From Cupriavidus necator N-1 (lineage in GTDB: Bacteria > Pseudomonadota > Gammaproteobacteria > Burkholderiales > Burkholderiaceae): DNA of 64,000 nucleotides. Numbering within the stretch: position 1 is the first letter of the stretch; every line of letters begins with the position of its first letter. Both the position numbers and the translations under genes were made by a program. Where the stretch lies: contig NC_015723.1 in assembly GCF_000219215.1 (NCBI RefSeq), positions 1,984,001 to 2,048,000 of the forward strand, written 5' to 3'. Below, piece after piece: positions 1-8,187 of this stretch. A model generated the notes under the pieces. The model did no database searches. It had not been told where the DNA came from and saw only the letters and a list, made by a program, of their open reading frames with translations.

Positions 1-2
1 AT

Positions 3-188
3 ACCAAGGTGCGGGTCCTGGAAGAAACGCCGCCCGGCATCGTCAACCTGGTGTCGACCAAGTTCCTCGACAAGTACGCCACGCTTGAGGCCGCCCGCGT
101 CGCGCTGCGCGAGCTGGCCAGCTTCGGCAGCATGGACATCGCCCTGGTGCCCGCCCCGGTCGCCATCGCAGGCGCTCCTGGCTACTAA
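3..188 (+). CDS. C-terminal end of an unidentified protein (5' end outside window)
   Basis: The first 62 codons form an open frame that enters from outside the window and ends at TAA 186-188. The visible tail contains the stretch LVSTKFLDKYATLEAARVAL and ends in AGAPGY. I do not recognise the family. A 2Fe-2S ferredoxin gene starts 27 bp downstream on the same strand, so the two are probably co-transcribed and this protein could be the redox partner of the ferredoxin. That link is inferred from position only. Confidence 0.6.
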   Translation, partial: TKVRVLEETPPGIVNLVSTKFLDKYATLEAARVALRELASFGSMDIALVPAPVAIAGAPGY

Positions 189-214
189 CGCCTGACCTTC
201 AGTCAATCTTCGCC

Positions 215-517
215 ATGATCCAGATCACCTTCCTCACCAACCACGGCAAGACGGTCAGCGCACCGGTCAACAGCAATCTGCTGCGCGTGTCGCTGCGCGA
301 GCAGGGCGGCATCCCTTTCAAGTGCGGCGGCGGCCTGTGCGGCACCTGCAAATGCCGCATCGAAAAGGGCCACGAGCATACGGACGCGGTCAAGCCGAAG
401 GAAAAGAAACTGCTGACCGAAGAGGAGCTGGCGACGGGGTTCCGGCTGGCCTGCCAGACTTTTATCGATGGGAATATCGCGGTGTCATGGCAGCCCAGGG
501 AGACGGTGCGCGGGTGA
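215..517 (+). CDS. 2Fe-2S plant-type ferredoxin
   Basis: A 100-residue soluble ferredoxin. The cluster-binding cysteines are C37, C42 and C45 (C-x4-C-x2-C, in CGGGLCGTC) and C80, the classic plant-type spacing. It would carry single electrons in the cytoplasm to a partner oxygenase or reductase. It follows the unidentified gene at 3-188 by 27 bp and converges on the CobT-like gene at 603. No reductase domain is fused to it, so a separate reductase is needed. The family assignment is secure; the partner enzyme is unknown. Confidence 0.9.
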   Translation: MIQITFLTNHGKTVSAPVNSNLLRVSLREQGGIPFKCGGGLCGTCKCRIEKGHEHTDAVKPKEKKLLTEEELATGFRLACQTFIDGNIAVSWQPRETVRG

Positions 518-602
518 GCGGGCGCTGAGGAGAGTGCGCCTTCGGCTGGTATGACTTCCTGGCCGTGTCCGCGTACCAGCGTTTCGAACGCTAGTCTTCC
601 CG

Positions 603-2324
603 CTACCGCCGCCTCGCCCCCACCAGCCCCGCCACCTCATCCAGCATCGCCATATCCACCGGCTGCGACAGGTCCAGCGCCAGCGTGTGCCGGTAGTAGG
701 GGCTCAGGTCCAGCCCAACCCCCAGCCCCAGCACTTCCACATCTCGCAGCGTCGCATGCCGGGCCACCACCGCCTTCAGGTGGTTGTCGAGGTAGCAGGC
801 GTCGTTGGCCTGCCCGGTCGCGGTATCCATGGGACTGCCGTCGGACACCACCACCAGGATGCGGCGGGCCTTGCCGCTGGCGTGCAGGCGCGCGCAGGCC
901 CACTCCACCGCCTCGCCGTCCACGCCTTCGCGGAACAGGTCGGCCTTGAGCAGGGCGGCGATGTCGGTGCGCGCGCGCCGCCAGCTGCGTTGCGCGTCCT
1001 TGAACACCATATGGCAAGTCTCGTTGAGCCGGCCGGGGTGCTGCGGGCGGCCGCGCGCAAGCCAGTCGGCACGGGCGCGGCCGCCGTTCCAGGCGTTGGT
1101 GGTAAAGCCGAGCACCTCGGTGGCAACGCCGGCCTGGTCGAGCGCGCGGGTGAGCATGTCGATCAGCAGCGTGAGCGGCTCGGCCTGCGCCTTCATCGAG
1201 CCTGAGCAGTCGATCAGGAATCCGACCACGCAGTCGGCGTGGGCCTTGTGCGCTTCCAGGCGGAAGAGCCGGCGCTCGGAGGGGGAGCAGACCAGTTGCG
1301 CCAGGCGGCGGCCGTCGATGCGGCCGCTTTCCTCGCCGAAGGACCAGCCGTCCACGCGCGGCTGCGACAACGCGGCGCGCAGCCGGCGCGCCAGCCGGGC
1401 CATGTTCACGCCCGCGCGCGCGATGCGTGCGTCGAGCCGCGTGCGGTACTCGTCCAGCAAGGCGCGGCGCACCAGCGTGGCGGCGCGCACTTCGCGGTCG
1501 TAGCGGGTGGTGAAGACGCGGTAGCCGTCGGTGGCCTCGGCCAGTACGCGGCTGTGGCCGCTGTCGGCCAGCGCAAAGTCTTCCGCAGGCGGTTCGTCGA
1601 AATCCAGCCACAGCGCAAACCCGGCGCGCGCGGCCGAGGCTGAGTTGTCGTCGTCTTCGCCGGCAAGCGGGGCTTCCGCACGGATCATCTGCGCCACCGC
1701 GCGCGCCAGCGCCAGTGCGTGCGCGGCGTAGGCGGCCTGGTCGTGGCGTTGCGCGCGCAGGCCGGCCAGCGCGGTGCCCAGCACCGGCACGATGGCGGCG
1801 CGCGTGGCTTCGATCAGGTCTTCGGTCTCTTCCAGCACCGGCTCCCCCGTCAGGCGCGACCACGACACCTGCGCCACGGTATAGAGCAGGATGCCGAGGT
1901 GCCCCTCGGTCAGCCCGGAACGATGGAAGGCCCGCGACCACGCCATGAAGCGGTGGCGCAGGTTGGCCGCCACGCCGGCCATGCCGCGCGGCAGGCGGGT
2001 CTCGCAACGCAGCTGCTCCAGCAGTTCGAAGACCAGGCGCTCGACCGGATCGGCCGGGCACAGCTGCCGATGCAGCACGGCGTCGGAATGCGCCTGGCGC
2101 AGGGCGGCACCATCGGCCGCGCCGCGCAGGCAGGTGGCCGTGTCGGTCTCCAGGTCCGTGCGCAAGTGCGGCGCATGCTGCGGCACCGGGCGCATCGCGC
2201 GCCAGAGCTGGCCGTCGCGGAAATGCAGCGCCGCATCGCCGGTGATCGCGCGCACCGCGGCGCCGGACAGCTCATCCTGCCGCTGGCGCCGGCGCAACTG
2301 CTGCGCGACCGTGGCCGCGCTCAT
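603..2324 (-). CDS. CobT-like VWA-domain protein
   Basis: 573 residues. The C-terminal ~220 residues form a von Willebrand A domain with a MIDAS-type D-x-S-x-S motif (DCSGS, D372-S376). The following text (RARTDIAALL, FREGVDGEAVEWA, then VVSDGSPMDTAT) closely resembles aerobic cobaltochelatase subunit CobT. It overlaps the CobS-like gene by 4 bp (2321-2324), so the two are translationally coupled. In known chelatases a CobT-type subunit works with an AAA+ partner and a large catalytic CobN/ChlH subunit. No CobN is present here, so the likely role is a two-component metal-insertion or enzyme-activation machine. The client is unknown. Confidence 0.85.
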   Translation of the reverse strand: MSAATVAQQLRRRQRQDELSGAAVRAITGDAALHFRDGQLWRAMRPVPQHAPHLRTDLETDTATCLRGAADGAALRQAHSDAVLHRQLCPADPVERLVFELLEQLRCETRLPRGMAGVAANLRHRFMAWSRAFHRSGLTEGHLGILLYTVAQVSWSRLTGEPVLEETEDLIEATRAAIVPVLGTALAGLRAQRHDQAAYAAHALALARAVAQMIRAEAPLAGEDDDNSASAARAGFALWLDFDEPPAEDFALADSGHSRVLAEATDGYRVFTTRYDREVRAATLVRRALLDEYRTRLDARIARAGVNMARLARRLRAALSQPRVDGWSFGEESGRIDGRRLAQLVCSPSERRLFRLEAHKAHADCVVGFLIDCSGSMKAQAEPLTLLIDMLTRALDQAGVATEVLGFTTNAWNGGRARADWLARGRPQHPGRLNETCHMVFKDAQRSWRRARTDIAALLKADLFREGVDGEAVEWACARLHASGKARRILVVVSDGSPMDTATGQANDACYLDNHLKAVVARHATLRDVEVLGLGVGLDLSPYYRHTLALDLSQPVDMAMLDEVAGLVGARRR

Positions 2325-3310
2325 CGCGCGGGCTCCGATTCTGCGCTGACGCCGGCGGCTTCACCCGGCAGGTGGCCGAAGCAGCGCTGGTAATACTCGG
2401 CCACCACCGGCCGCTCGGCTTCGTCGCACTTGTTCAGGAAGGTCAGGCGGAAGGCGAGCGCGGGGTCGCGGAAGATCTGGCAGTTCTCGGCCCAGCTGAT
2501 CACCGTGCGCGGCGACATCAGCGCCGACACATCGCCGGCGGCAAACCCGCGGCGCGTGAGCCCGGCCAGCGCCACCATCGCATCGACCAGCGCGCGCCCG
2601 GCGTCGTTGTCCAGTTCCGGCACGCGCGCCAGCACGATGCCGGCTTCTTCTTCATGCGGCAGGTAGTCCAGCGTGGCCACCACATTCCAGCGGTCGATCT
2701 GCGCGTGGTTGAGCAGCTGGGTGCCGTGGTAGAGGCCGTTGACGTTGCCCAGGCCCGCGGTATTGGATGTCGCAAACAACCGGAACGACGGATGCGGGCG
2801 GATCACGCGGTTCTGGTCCAGCAGCGTGAACTTGCCGTCACGCTCCAGGATGCGCTGGATCACGAACATCACATCGGGCCGGCCTGCGTCGTATTCGTCG
2901 AAGATCAGCGCCACCGGACGCTGCAGCGCCCACGGCACGATGCCTTCCTGGAATTCGGTGACCTGGCGCCCGTCGCGCACCACGATGGCGTCCTTGCCGA
3001 CCAGGTCCAGCCGGCTGATATGCCCGTCCAGGTTGACACGCACGCAGGGCCAGTTCAGCCGCGCGGCGACTTGCTCGATATGGGTCGACTTGCCGCTGCC
3101 GTGCAGGCCCTGCACCATCACGCGCCGGTCGCGCATGAAGCCGGACAGGATTGCCAGCGTCACCTCGGGCTGGAAGCGGTAGGCCGGATCGATCTCCGGC
3201 ACGTGGTCGTCGCGCTGGCTGAAGGCCGGCACCATCAGGCCGGAATCGATGCCGAACGTGCTGCGCACCGGAATCATCCGGTCGGGCTTGCCAAACTGGT
3301 CTTGCGTCAC
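2321..3310 (-). CDS. CobS-like AAA+ ATPase (MoxR-type)
   Basis: 329 residues from a GTG at 3310, chosen because AAGGAG lies 6 nt upstream; an in-frame ATG at 3337 has no Shine-Dalgarno match. Walker A is GLHGSGKST and Walker B is ALIFDEYD, followed by sensor text RLFATSN. The protein matches CobS strikingly (VNLDGHISRLDLVGKDAI, EFQEGIVPWAL, FDEYDAGRPDVMFVIQR). CobS supplies ATP-driven remodelling in cobaltochelatase. It is the first gene of the pair with the CobT-like gene, which it overlaps by 4 bp. With no CobN and with a ferredoxin nearby, a role in maturing a metalloenzyme is more likely than B12 synthesis, but this is inference. Confidence 0.86.
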   Translation of the reverse strand: MTQDQFGKPDRMIPVRSTFGIDSGLMVPAFSQRDDHVPEIDPAYRFQPEVTLAILSGFMRDRRVMVQGLHGSGKSTHIEQVAARLNWPCVRVNLDGHISRLDLVGKDAIVVRDGRQVTEFQEGIVPWALQRPVALIFDEYDAGRPDVMFVIQRILERDGKFTLLDQNRVIRPHPSFRLFATSNTAGLGNVNGLYHGTQLLNHAQIDRWNVVATLDYLPHEEEAGIVLARVPELDNDAGRALVDAMVALAGLTRRGFAAGDVSALMSPRTVISWAENCQIFRDPALAFRLTFLNKCDEAERPVVAEYYQRCFGHLPGEAAGVSAESEPAR

Positions 3311-3385
3311 CTCATGCTCCTTGTTGCTTGCTGCCATGCCATCGGCACTGCGGCAAGCGGAGCAATCCGCGTGACGCCGTGCGCG

Positions 3386-4216
3386 CTATTCGTCCTCTTC
3401 CGCGCCGCCCTGCCAGCTGCCGGCGCTGTCGGCTTCGATAGCCGCCAGCGCGCCCGCCGCACGCTGCAGCGCGGGCAGCAATTGCAGCACCTTGTCGCGC
3501 GTCACGCGCATCACCGGAGCCTGCAGCGCCAGCCCCAGGTTGGACTTGCCGCCATCCGCGGCCGGCACCAGCACGCCGATGCAGACCAGCCCCGGCAGGA
3601 ACTCTTCATCGTCCATCGCGTAGCCGTCGCGCTTCACGCGCTCCAGTTCGGCTTCCAGCTGCGCGTGGTCGGTCAGCGTGTTCTGCGTGTAGCGTTCCAG
3701 CTCCACGTTGGCCAGCAGCCGCTGGCGCTGCGCCGGCGCCAGTTGCGCCAGGAACAGCTTGCCCGTGGCCGAACAGTGCGCCGGCACGCGCGAGCCCGGA
3801 TGCAGGTAGAAGCGCAGCGGCGCCGCCGTTTCCACGCGATCCAGGTACAGCACCTCGCCGCCGGAGAACGCGGTCAGGTTGCAGCTCTCGCCCACCTCTT
3901 CCACCAGCCGGCGCAGCACCATGTGGCGCGCACCGTGCGAGGTGCTGTTGAGCAACAGGTTCTCCGCCAGCCGGCGCAGCCGCAGGCCGGTGCCGTATTG
4001 CCGCCCGTCGCCGTTGCGCTGGATCAGGCCCGCGGCCTCGAGCTGCTGCAGCATGCGGTGCAGCGTGGGCTTGGGCAGGCCGGTTTCTTCCACCAGCGCC
4101 TGCAGGTTGAAGGACTGGTCCTTCTCCGCGATGACTTCGAGCAGGCCGAACAAACGCAGTGCCGGCGTGTCCCCATCCGGCTTGGCGTCACTTTTGGCGA
4201 GGCGCATATCGTTCAT
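3386..4216 (-). CDS. IclR-family transcriptional regulator
   Basis: 276 residues from the ATG at 4216, chosen because GGAG lies 8 nt upstream; a further ATG at 4231 has no ribosome-binding site. The N-terminal winged helix (LFGLLEVIAEKDQSFNLQAL through KPTLHRMLQQLEAAGLI) is followed by the IclR effector domain with GYAMDDEEFLPGLVCIG. It stands 75 bp upstream of the CobS-like gene on the same strand and is divergent from the permease at 4551. Two related palindromes at 4271 and 4333 lie in the intergenic region and are candidate binding sites. Confidence 0.9.
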   Translation of the reverse strand: MNDMRLAKSDAKPDGDTPALRLFGLLEVIAEKDQSFNLQALVEETGLPKPTLHRMLQQLEAAGLIQRNGDGRQYGTGLRLRRLAENLLLNSTSHGARHMVLRRLVEEVGESCNLTAFSGGEVLYLDRVETAAPLRFYLHPGSRVPAHCSATGKLFLAQLAPAQRQRLLANVELERYTQNTLTDHAQLEAELERVKRDGYAMDDEEFLPGLVCIGVLVPAADGGKSNLGLALQAPVMRVTRDKVLQLLPALQRAAGALAAIEADSAGSWQGGAEEDE

Positions 4217-4270
4217 GCCTGGCTCCATCATAGGTAAGTTTCATTTTCAGAGTCAAATCATATCAATTAT

Positions 4271-4347
4271 CGAAACTTCTGGTTGACCTTCCCCGGCGAA
4301 CGGCCTACATTTCAGTGAAAGAACAATTTTTCGGAACTTCTGGTTCC
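4271..4347. promoter_or_regulatory. Paired candidate IclR operators
   Basis: Two related sequences lie between the IclR gene and the permease: CGAAACTTCTGGTTG (4271-4285) and GGAACTTCTGGTTCC (4333-4347). They share an 11-bp core, AACTTCTGGTT. The second is an inverted repeat GGAAC-N5-GTTCC. They are 62 bp apart, about six helical turns, which suits a pair of bound regulator dimers. Assignment to the adjacent IclR protein is inference from position. Confidence 0.5.
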
Positions 4348-4550
4348 AGTTTTTTAAGAGATCACCGGAGACAAGTCGACATGTACGGATAGGCCATCCC
4401 TGCCCGGGATTGCAAATACTGAACGACCACGGCCCCAGGCTGGCAATTACTGCCCTGCCACCTATACCAAGAGAAGCCGTGGCGCCTGCCTTAAACGCTG
4501 TACTGGCTGCAACGCAGTACCGACAGCAAGCGCAGCACAGGAGACACAAC

Positions 4551-5987
4551 ATGATCCAACAACCAGAGTCCGGCAACGGGCTATCCCACGGCCTGAAGCA
4601 ACGCCACATGACCATGATCGCCCTGGGTGGCGTGATCGGCGCAGGCCTCTTTGTCGGCAGCGGCGTCGTCATCAAATCCGCCGGCCCGGCCGCGGTCCTT
4701 TCCTTCCTGATCACCGGGCTGCTGGTGGTGCTGGTGATGCGCATGCTGGGCGAGATGGCCTGCGCCATGCCCGGCAGCGGCGGTTTCTATGAGTATGCAC
4801 GCGAAGCCTGGCGCGACCGCCCGGCAGTGGGCAACCTGGCCGGCTTCCTGACCGGCTGGATGTACTGGTATTTCTGGGTCATCGTGGTGGCGCTGGAAGC
4901 CGTGGCCGGTGCCGACCTGGTGCGCTACTGGCTGCCCGACGTGCCCAACTGGATCATCAGCCTGGTGCTGCTGGTGATGCTGACGCTGACCAACCTGGTA
5001 TCGGTCAAGTCCTTCGGCGAGTTCGAGTTCTGGTTCGCATCGATCAAGGTGGCCGCGATCATAGTGTTCCTGTTCATCGCCGGCGTCTATGTGCTGGGCC
5101 TGGCCCCCGGGTCCCATGGCATGGAGGTGGCCAACCTGACCGCCAACGGCGGCTTCATGCCGCACGGCATTGTCCCGGTGCTGACCGGCGCGGTAGCCGC
5201 CACCGGCTTCTACTTCGGCGCCGAGATCGTCACCATCGCCGCTGCCGAGACCGCCGAGCCGCAGAAGGCGGTGGCCAAGGCCACCAGCTCGGTGATCACG
5301 CGCGTGCTGGTGTTCTATGTGGGTTCAATCCTGCTGGTAGTCTGCCTGGTGCCGTGGAACTCCACCAGCATCGCCACGCCGTACGTCAGCGCGCTGAACG
5401 TGATGGGCGTGCCGGCGGCCGCGCAGATCATGAACGCGATCGTGCTGACCGCGGTGCTGTCGGCACTCAACTCGGGCCTGTATGCCTCGTCGCGCATGCT
5501 GTTCGCGCTGACCCGCCGTGGCGACGCCCCCAAGTCGCTGGCCCGCGTGAGCCGCAACGGCGTGCCGGTGCGCGCCATCCTGGTGGCAACCCTGTTCGGC
5601 TACGGTGCGGTGGTGATGTCCTATGTCTCGCCGGATACGGTCTTTGCCTTCCTGGTGAATTCGTACGGTACGGTGGCGATCTTCGTCTACATCCTGATCG
5701 CGATCTCGCAGCTGCGCCTGCGTTCCCGCCTGGAGCGCGAAGCGCCGGGCCAGCTGCGCGTGCGCATGTGGTGCTACCCGTACCTCACCTACGTGGCGAT
5801 CGTCGGCATGATCGGCATCGTGGTGGCGATGGCTTTCATCCCCGACCAGCGCACGCCGCTTGCGCTGGGTGTGGTGAGCCTGGGCATCCTGCTGGTGGCC
5901 TACGCCGCGCGGCAACTGTTTCGAGGTAGCGCGGATCCGGTAGTGCCGCTGGCGGAGATGCCACGCCCGGACCTGCACGAGTATTGA
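4551..5987 (+). CDS. Amino acid / amine permease (APC superfamily, GabP-like)
   Basis: 478 residues from the ATG at 4551, preceded by GGAG 7 nt upstream. It has about twelve hydrophobic segments and begins with the amino-acid permease signature GLKQRHMTMIALGGVIGAGL, then FGEFEFWFASIKV in the middle. Proteins of this type are inner-membrane proton symporters for amino acids such as GABA, proline or aromatic amino acids; the substrate cannot be read from sequence. It is followed by a MocR regulator, a SnoaL-like gene and a FAD amine oxidoreductase on the same strand, which points to uptake of an amine or amino acid for catabolism. Confidence 0.88.
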   Translation: MIQQPESGNGLSHGLKQRHMTMIALGGVIGAGLFVGSGVVIKSAGPAAVLSFLITGLLVVLVMRMLGEMACAMPGSGGFYEYAREAWRDRPAVGNLAGFLTGWMYWYFWVIVVALEAVAGADLVRYWLPDVPNWIISLVLLVMLTLTNLVSVKSFGEFEFWFASIKVAAIIVFLFIAGVYVLGLAPGSHGMEVANLTANGGFMPHGIVPVLTGAVAATGFYFGAEIVTIAAAETAEPQKAVAKATSSVITRVLVFYVGSILLVVCLVPWNSTSIATPYVSALNVMGVPAAAQIMNAIVLTAVLSALNSGLYASSRMLFALTRRGDAPKSLARVSRNGVPVRAILVATLFGYGAVVMSYVSPDTVFAFLVNSYGTVAIFVYILIAISQLRLRSRLEREAPGQLRVRMWCYPYLTYVAIVGMIGIVVAMAFIPDQRTPLALGVVSLGILLVAYAARQLFRGSADPVVPLAEMPRPDLHEY

Positions 5988-6064
5988 TGACTGACCATGA
6001 CTGACGTGGCGCGCCGGTGCAGTATGCTGGCGCGCTTCGCCGTCAAGGCAACGCCCCCTGCCCC

Positions 6065-7627
6065 ATGAGCCTGAAGTCTCCCACCACCCTCTGGTCCCAG
6101 CTGTTCCAGCAGCATACCCACTCGGGTCTGAGCCTGCAGGGCAAGATCCGCCAGATGCTGGTCTCGGCCATCCTTGACGAGCAGTTGCCGCAGGGCGAGC
6201 CGCTGCCCAGCAGCCGCGAGCTGTCGGCGCAGCTGCGCGTGGCGCGCAATACGGTGGTGCTGGCCTACCAGCAGCTGGTCGATGAAGGCTACCTGGTGGC
6301 GCGCGAGCGCAGCGGCTACTTCGTCAACCCGGAGATCCTGGGCACGCGCGTGAGCGGCGTGGCCTCGCTGCGCGGCGAGGCGGTGCCCGCCCGCTCGGGC
6401 GAGCCGGACTGGGAGCGGCGCTTTGTGTTCCGCCCCACGCAGCAGCGCAATATCGTCAAGCGCGCCAACTGGCGCGACTATCCCTACCCCTTCATCTACG
6501 GCCAGTACGACCCGGTGCTGTTCCCCACCGCGGACTGGCGCGAATGCTGCCTGAAGGCGCTCAGCGTGCTCGACATCCACGACTGGGCCCAGGACATGAT
6601 CCTGCGCGACGACGAATCCCTGGTGCAGCAGATCCGCACCCGCGTGCTGCCGCGCCGCGGCGTGTGGGCCGGCGCCGACGAGATCGTGGTGACCGTGGGC
6701 GCGCAACAGGCGCTGTACCTGCTGGCCGACCTGCTGGTCAGCCCCGACACGCCGGTGGGCATCGAGGATCCCGGCTATCCTGACGCACGCAATATCTTTG
6801 GCTCGCACACCTCCCACCTGGTGCCGCTACCGGTCGACGGCGACGGCCTGACCCTGTCTGACGCACAGCGCGCCTGCGACTACGTCTACGTGACCCCGGG
6901 CCACCAGTGCCCCACCACCGTCACCATGCCGCTGGCGCGCCGCCAGGCCCTGCTGCGCCAGGCCGAGGAAGCTGACTTCGTGCTGATCGAGGACGACTAC
7001 GAAAGCGAAAGCCGCTTCGAAGGCGACCCCACCCCCACGCTCAAAAGCCTGGACCGCAGCAACCGCGTGATCTATGTCGGCAGCCTGTCCAAGAGCCTGG
7101 CGCCGGGGCTGCGCATCGGCTATATCGTCGGGCCGGCGACACTGATCGCCGAGCTGCGCGGCGCGCGGCGGCTGATGCTGCGGCACCCGTCGGCCTATAT
7201 CCAGCGCGCGTTCTCGCTGTTCCTGTCGCTGGGCCACTATGACGCGCACCTGCGCCGGCTGGCGGCCGCGCACCGCGAGCGCGCCGAAGCGGTGCTGGCG
7301 GCGCTGGCCACGCATATGCCTGACTTCCGCGCGGTGCCGATCGCCGGCGGCGCCTCATGCTGGATCGAGGGGCCACCATGGCTCGATGCCGATGCGCTGG
7401 CGCGGCTGGCCGAGCTGCAGGGCGTGCTGATCGAGCCCGGCAGCGTCTTCTTCATGGCCGAGCCCGCGCCGCGCAACGGCTTCCGGCTGGGCTACTCGTC
7501 GATCTCGCTGGACCGCATCGAGCCCGGCATCCGCGTGCTGGCGGGCGTGGCGCGTGAGCTGCAGGCCACCGCCAGCGGCACCACAACCATCGCCGCCGTC
7601 ACTTCCCGGGTCCGTCCCGCGGCCTGA
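6065..7627 (+). CDS. MocR/GabR-type regulator (GntR HTH fused to aminotransferase fold)
   Basis: 520 residues from ATG 6065. An N-terminal GntR winged helix (LPSSRELSAQLRVARNTVVL) is joined to a class I aminotransferase-like domain. The PLP-binding lysine sits in SLSKSLAPG (about K343). Upstream motifs include VTVGAQQALYLLADLL and EDDYESESRF. MocR proteins such as GabR and PdxR sense PLP or amine-PLP adducts and control nearby amine or vitamin B6 genes. Its place between a permease and a FAD amine oxidoreductase suggests it regulates both. Confidence 0.92.
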   Translation: MSLKSPTTLWSQLFQQHTHSGLSLQGKIRQMLVSAILDEQLPQGEPLPSSRELSAQLRVARNTVVLAYQQLVDEGYLVARERSGYFVNPEILGTRVSGVASLRGEAVPARSGEPDWERRFVFRPTQQRNIVKRANWRDYPYPFIYGQYDPVLFPTADWRECCLKALSVLDIHDWAQDMILRDDESLVQQIRTRVLPRRGVWAGADEIVVTVGAQQALYLLADLLVSPDTPVGIEDPGYPDARNIFGSHTSHLVPLPVDGDGLTLSDAQRACDYVYVTPGHQCPTTVTMPLARRQALLRQAEEADFVLIEDDYESESRFEGDPTPTLKSLDRSNRVIYVGSLSKSLAPGLRIGYIVGPATLIAELRGARRLMLRHPSAYIQRAFSLFLSLGHYDAHLRRLAAAHRERAEAVLAALATHMPDFRAVPIAGGASCWIEGPPWLDADALARLAELQGVLIEPGSVFFMAEPAPRNGFRLGYSSISLDRIEPGIRVLAGVARELQATASGTTTIAAVTSRVRPAA

Positions 7628-7767
7628 GCCGGCCCGCGGCGGTGTCTCCCGCCGCTGGCCCAAGCGATTGTCCCGAACTGGCGCTACAGCGCCGCGCGTG
7701 GCTTCCCTATCCTCGAGTCATGGCCATTTCCCCACGGACCGGCAGACAACACTCAGGAGACCAACCC

Positions 7768-8172
7768 ATGTCCAAGGACAACACCGCCACCGGCATCGAA
7801 CTGCTGCAGGCCTTCAACGACGCTTGGAACCGCCACGACATCGAGGCCCTGATGCGCTTCATGGCCGATGACTGTGCCTTCCACGGCGTGGCCGGGCCCG
7901 ACCTGCTGGGCCGCAGCTTTATCGGCCGCGAGGCAGTGCGCGAAGGCTTCCAGCTGGCCTGGCAGACCTTCCCCGACGCGCAGTGGGTCGATGGCGACCA
8001 CTTTGTCGTGGGCGACCGCGGCGTGAGCGAATCCACCTTCCGCGGCACCCGTGCCGACGGCGCCCGGATCGAGGCGCGCATGGTGGACGTGTTCACCTTC
8101 CGCGACGGCAAGATCGCGGTCAAGAACGCGTACCGCAAGGATCGCCCGCCCGTCGTAGCGCCCGCAGCCTGA
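7768..8172 (+). CDS. SnoaL-like / NTF2-fold protein
   Basis: 134 residues from ATG 7768, which has AGGAGA upstream. The protein begins with the typical NTF2-fold opening (LLQAFNDAWNRHDIEALMRF) and carries FTFRDGKI near the end. Members are small cone-shaped proteins acting as cyclases, isomerases or binding proteins; no specific reaction can be assigned. It is 15 bp upstream of the FAD oxidoreductase gene and very likely in the same transcript. Confidence 0.8.
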   Translation: MSKDNTATGIELLQAFNDAWNRHDIEALMRFMADDCAFHGVAGPDLLGRSFIGREAVREGFQLAWQTFPDAQWVDGDHFVVGDRGVSESTFRGTRADGARIEARMVDVFTFRDGKIAVKNAYRKDRPPVVAPAA

Positions 8173-8187
8173 CCGAGGAGACGCGCC

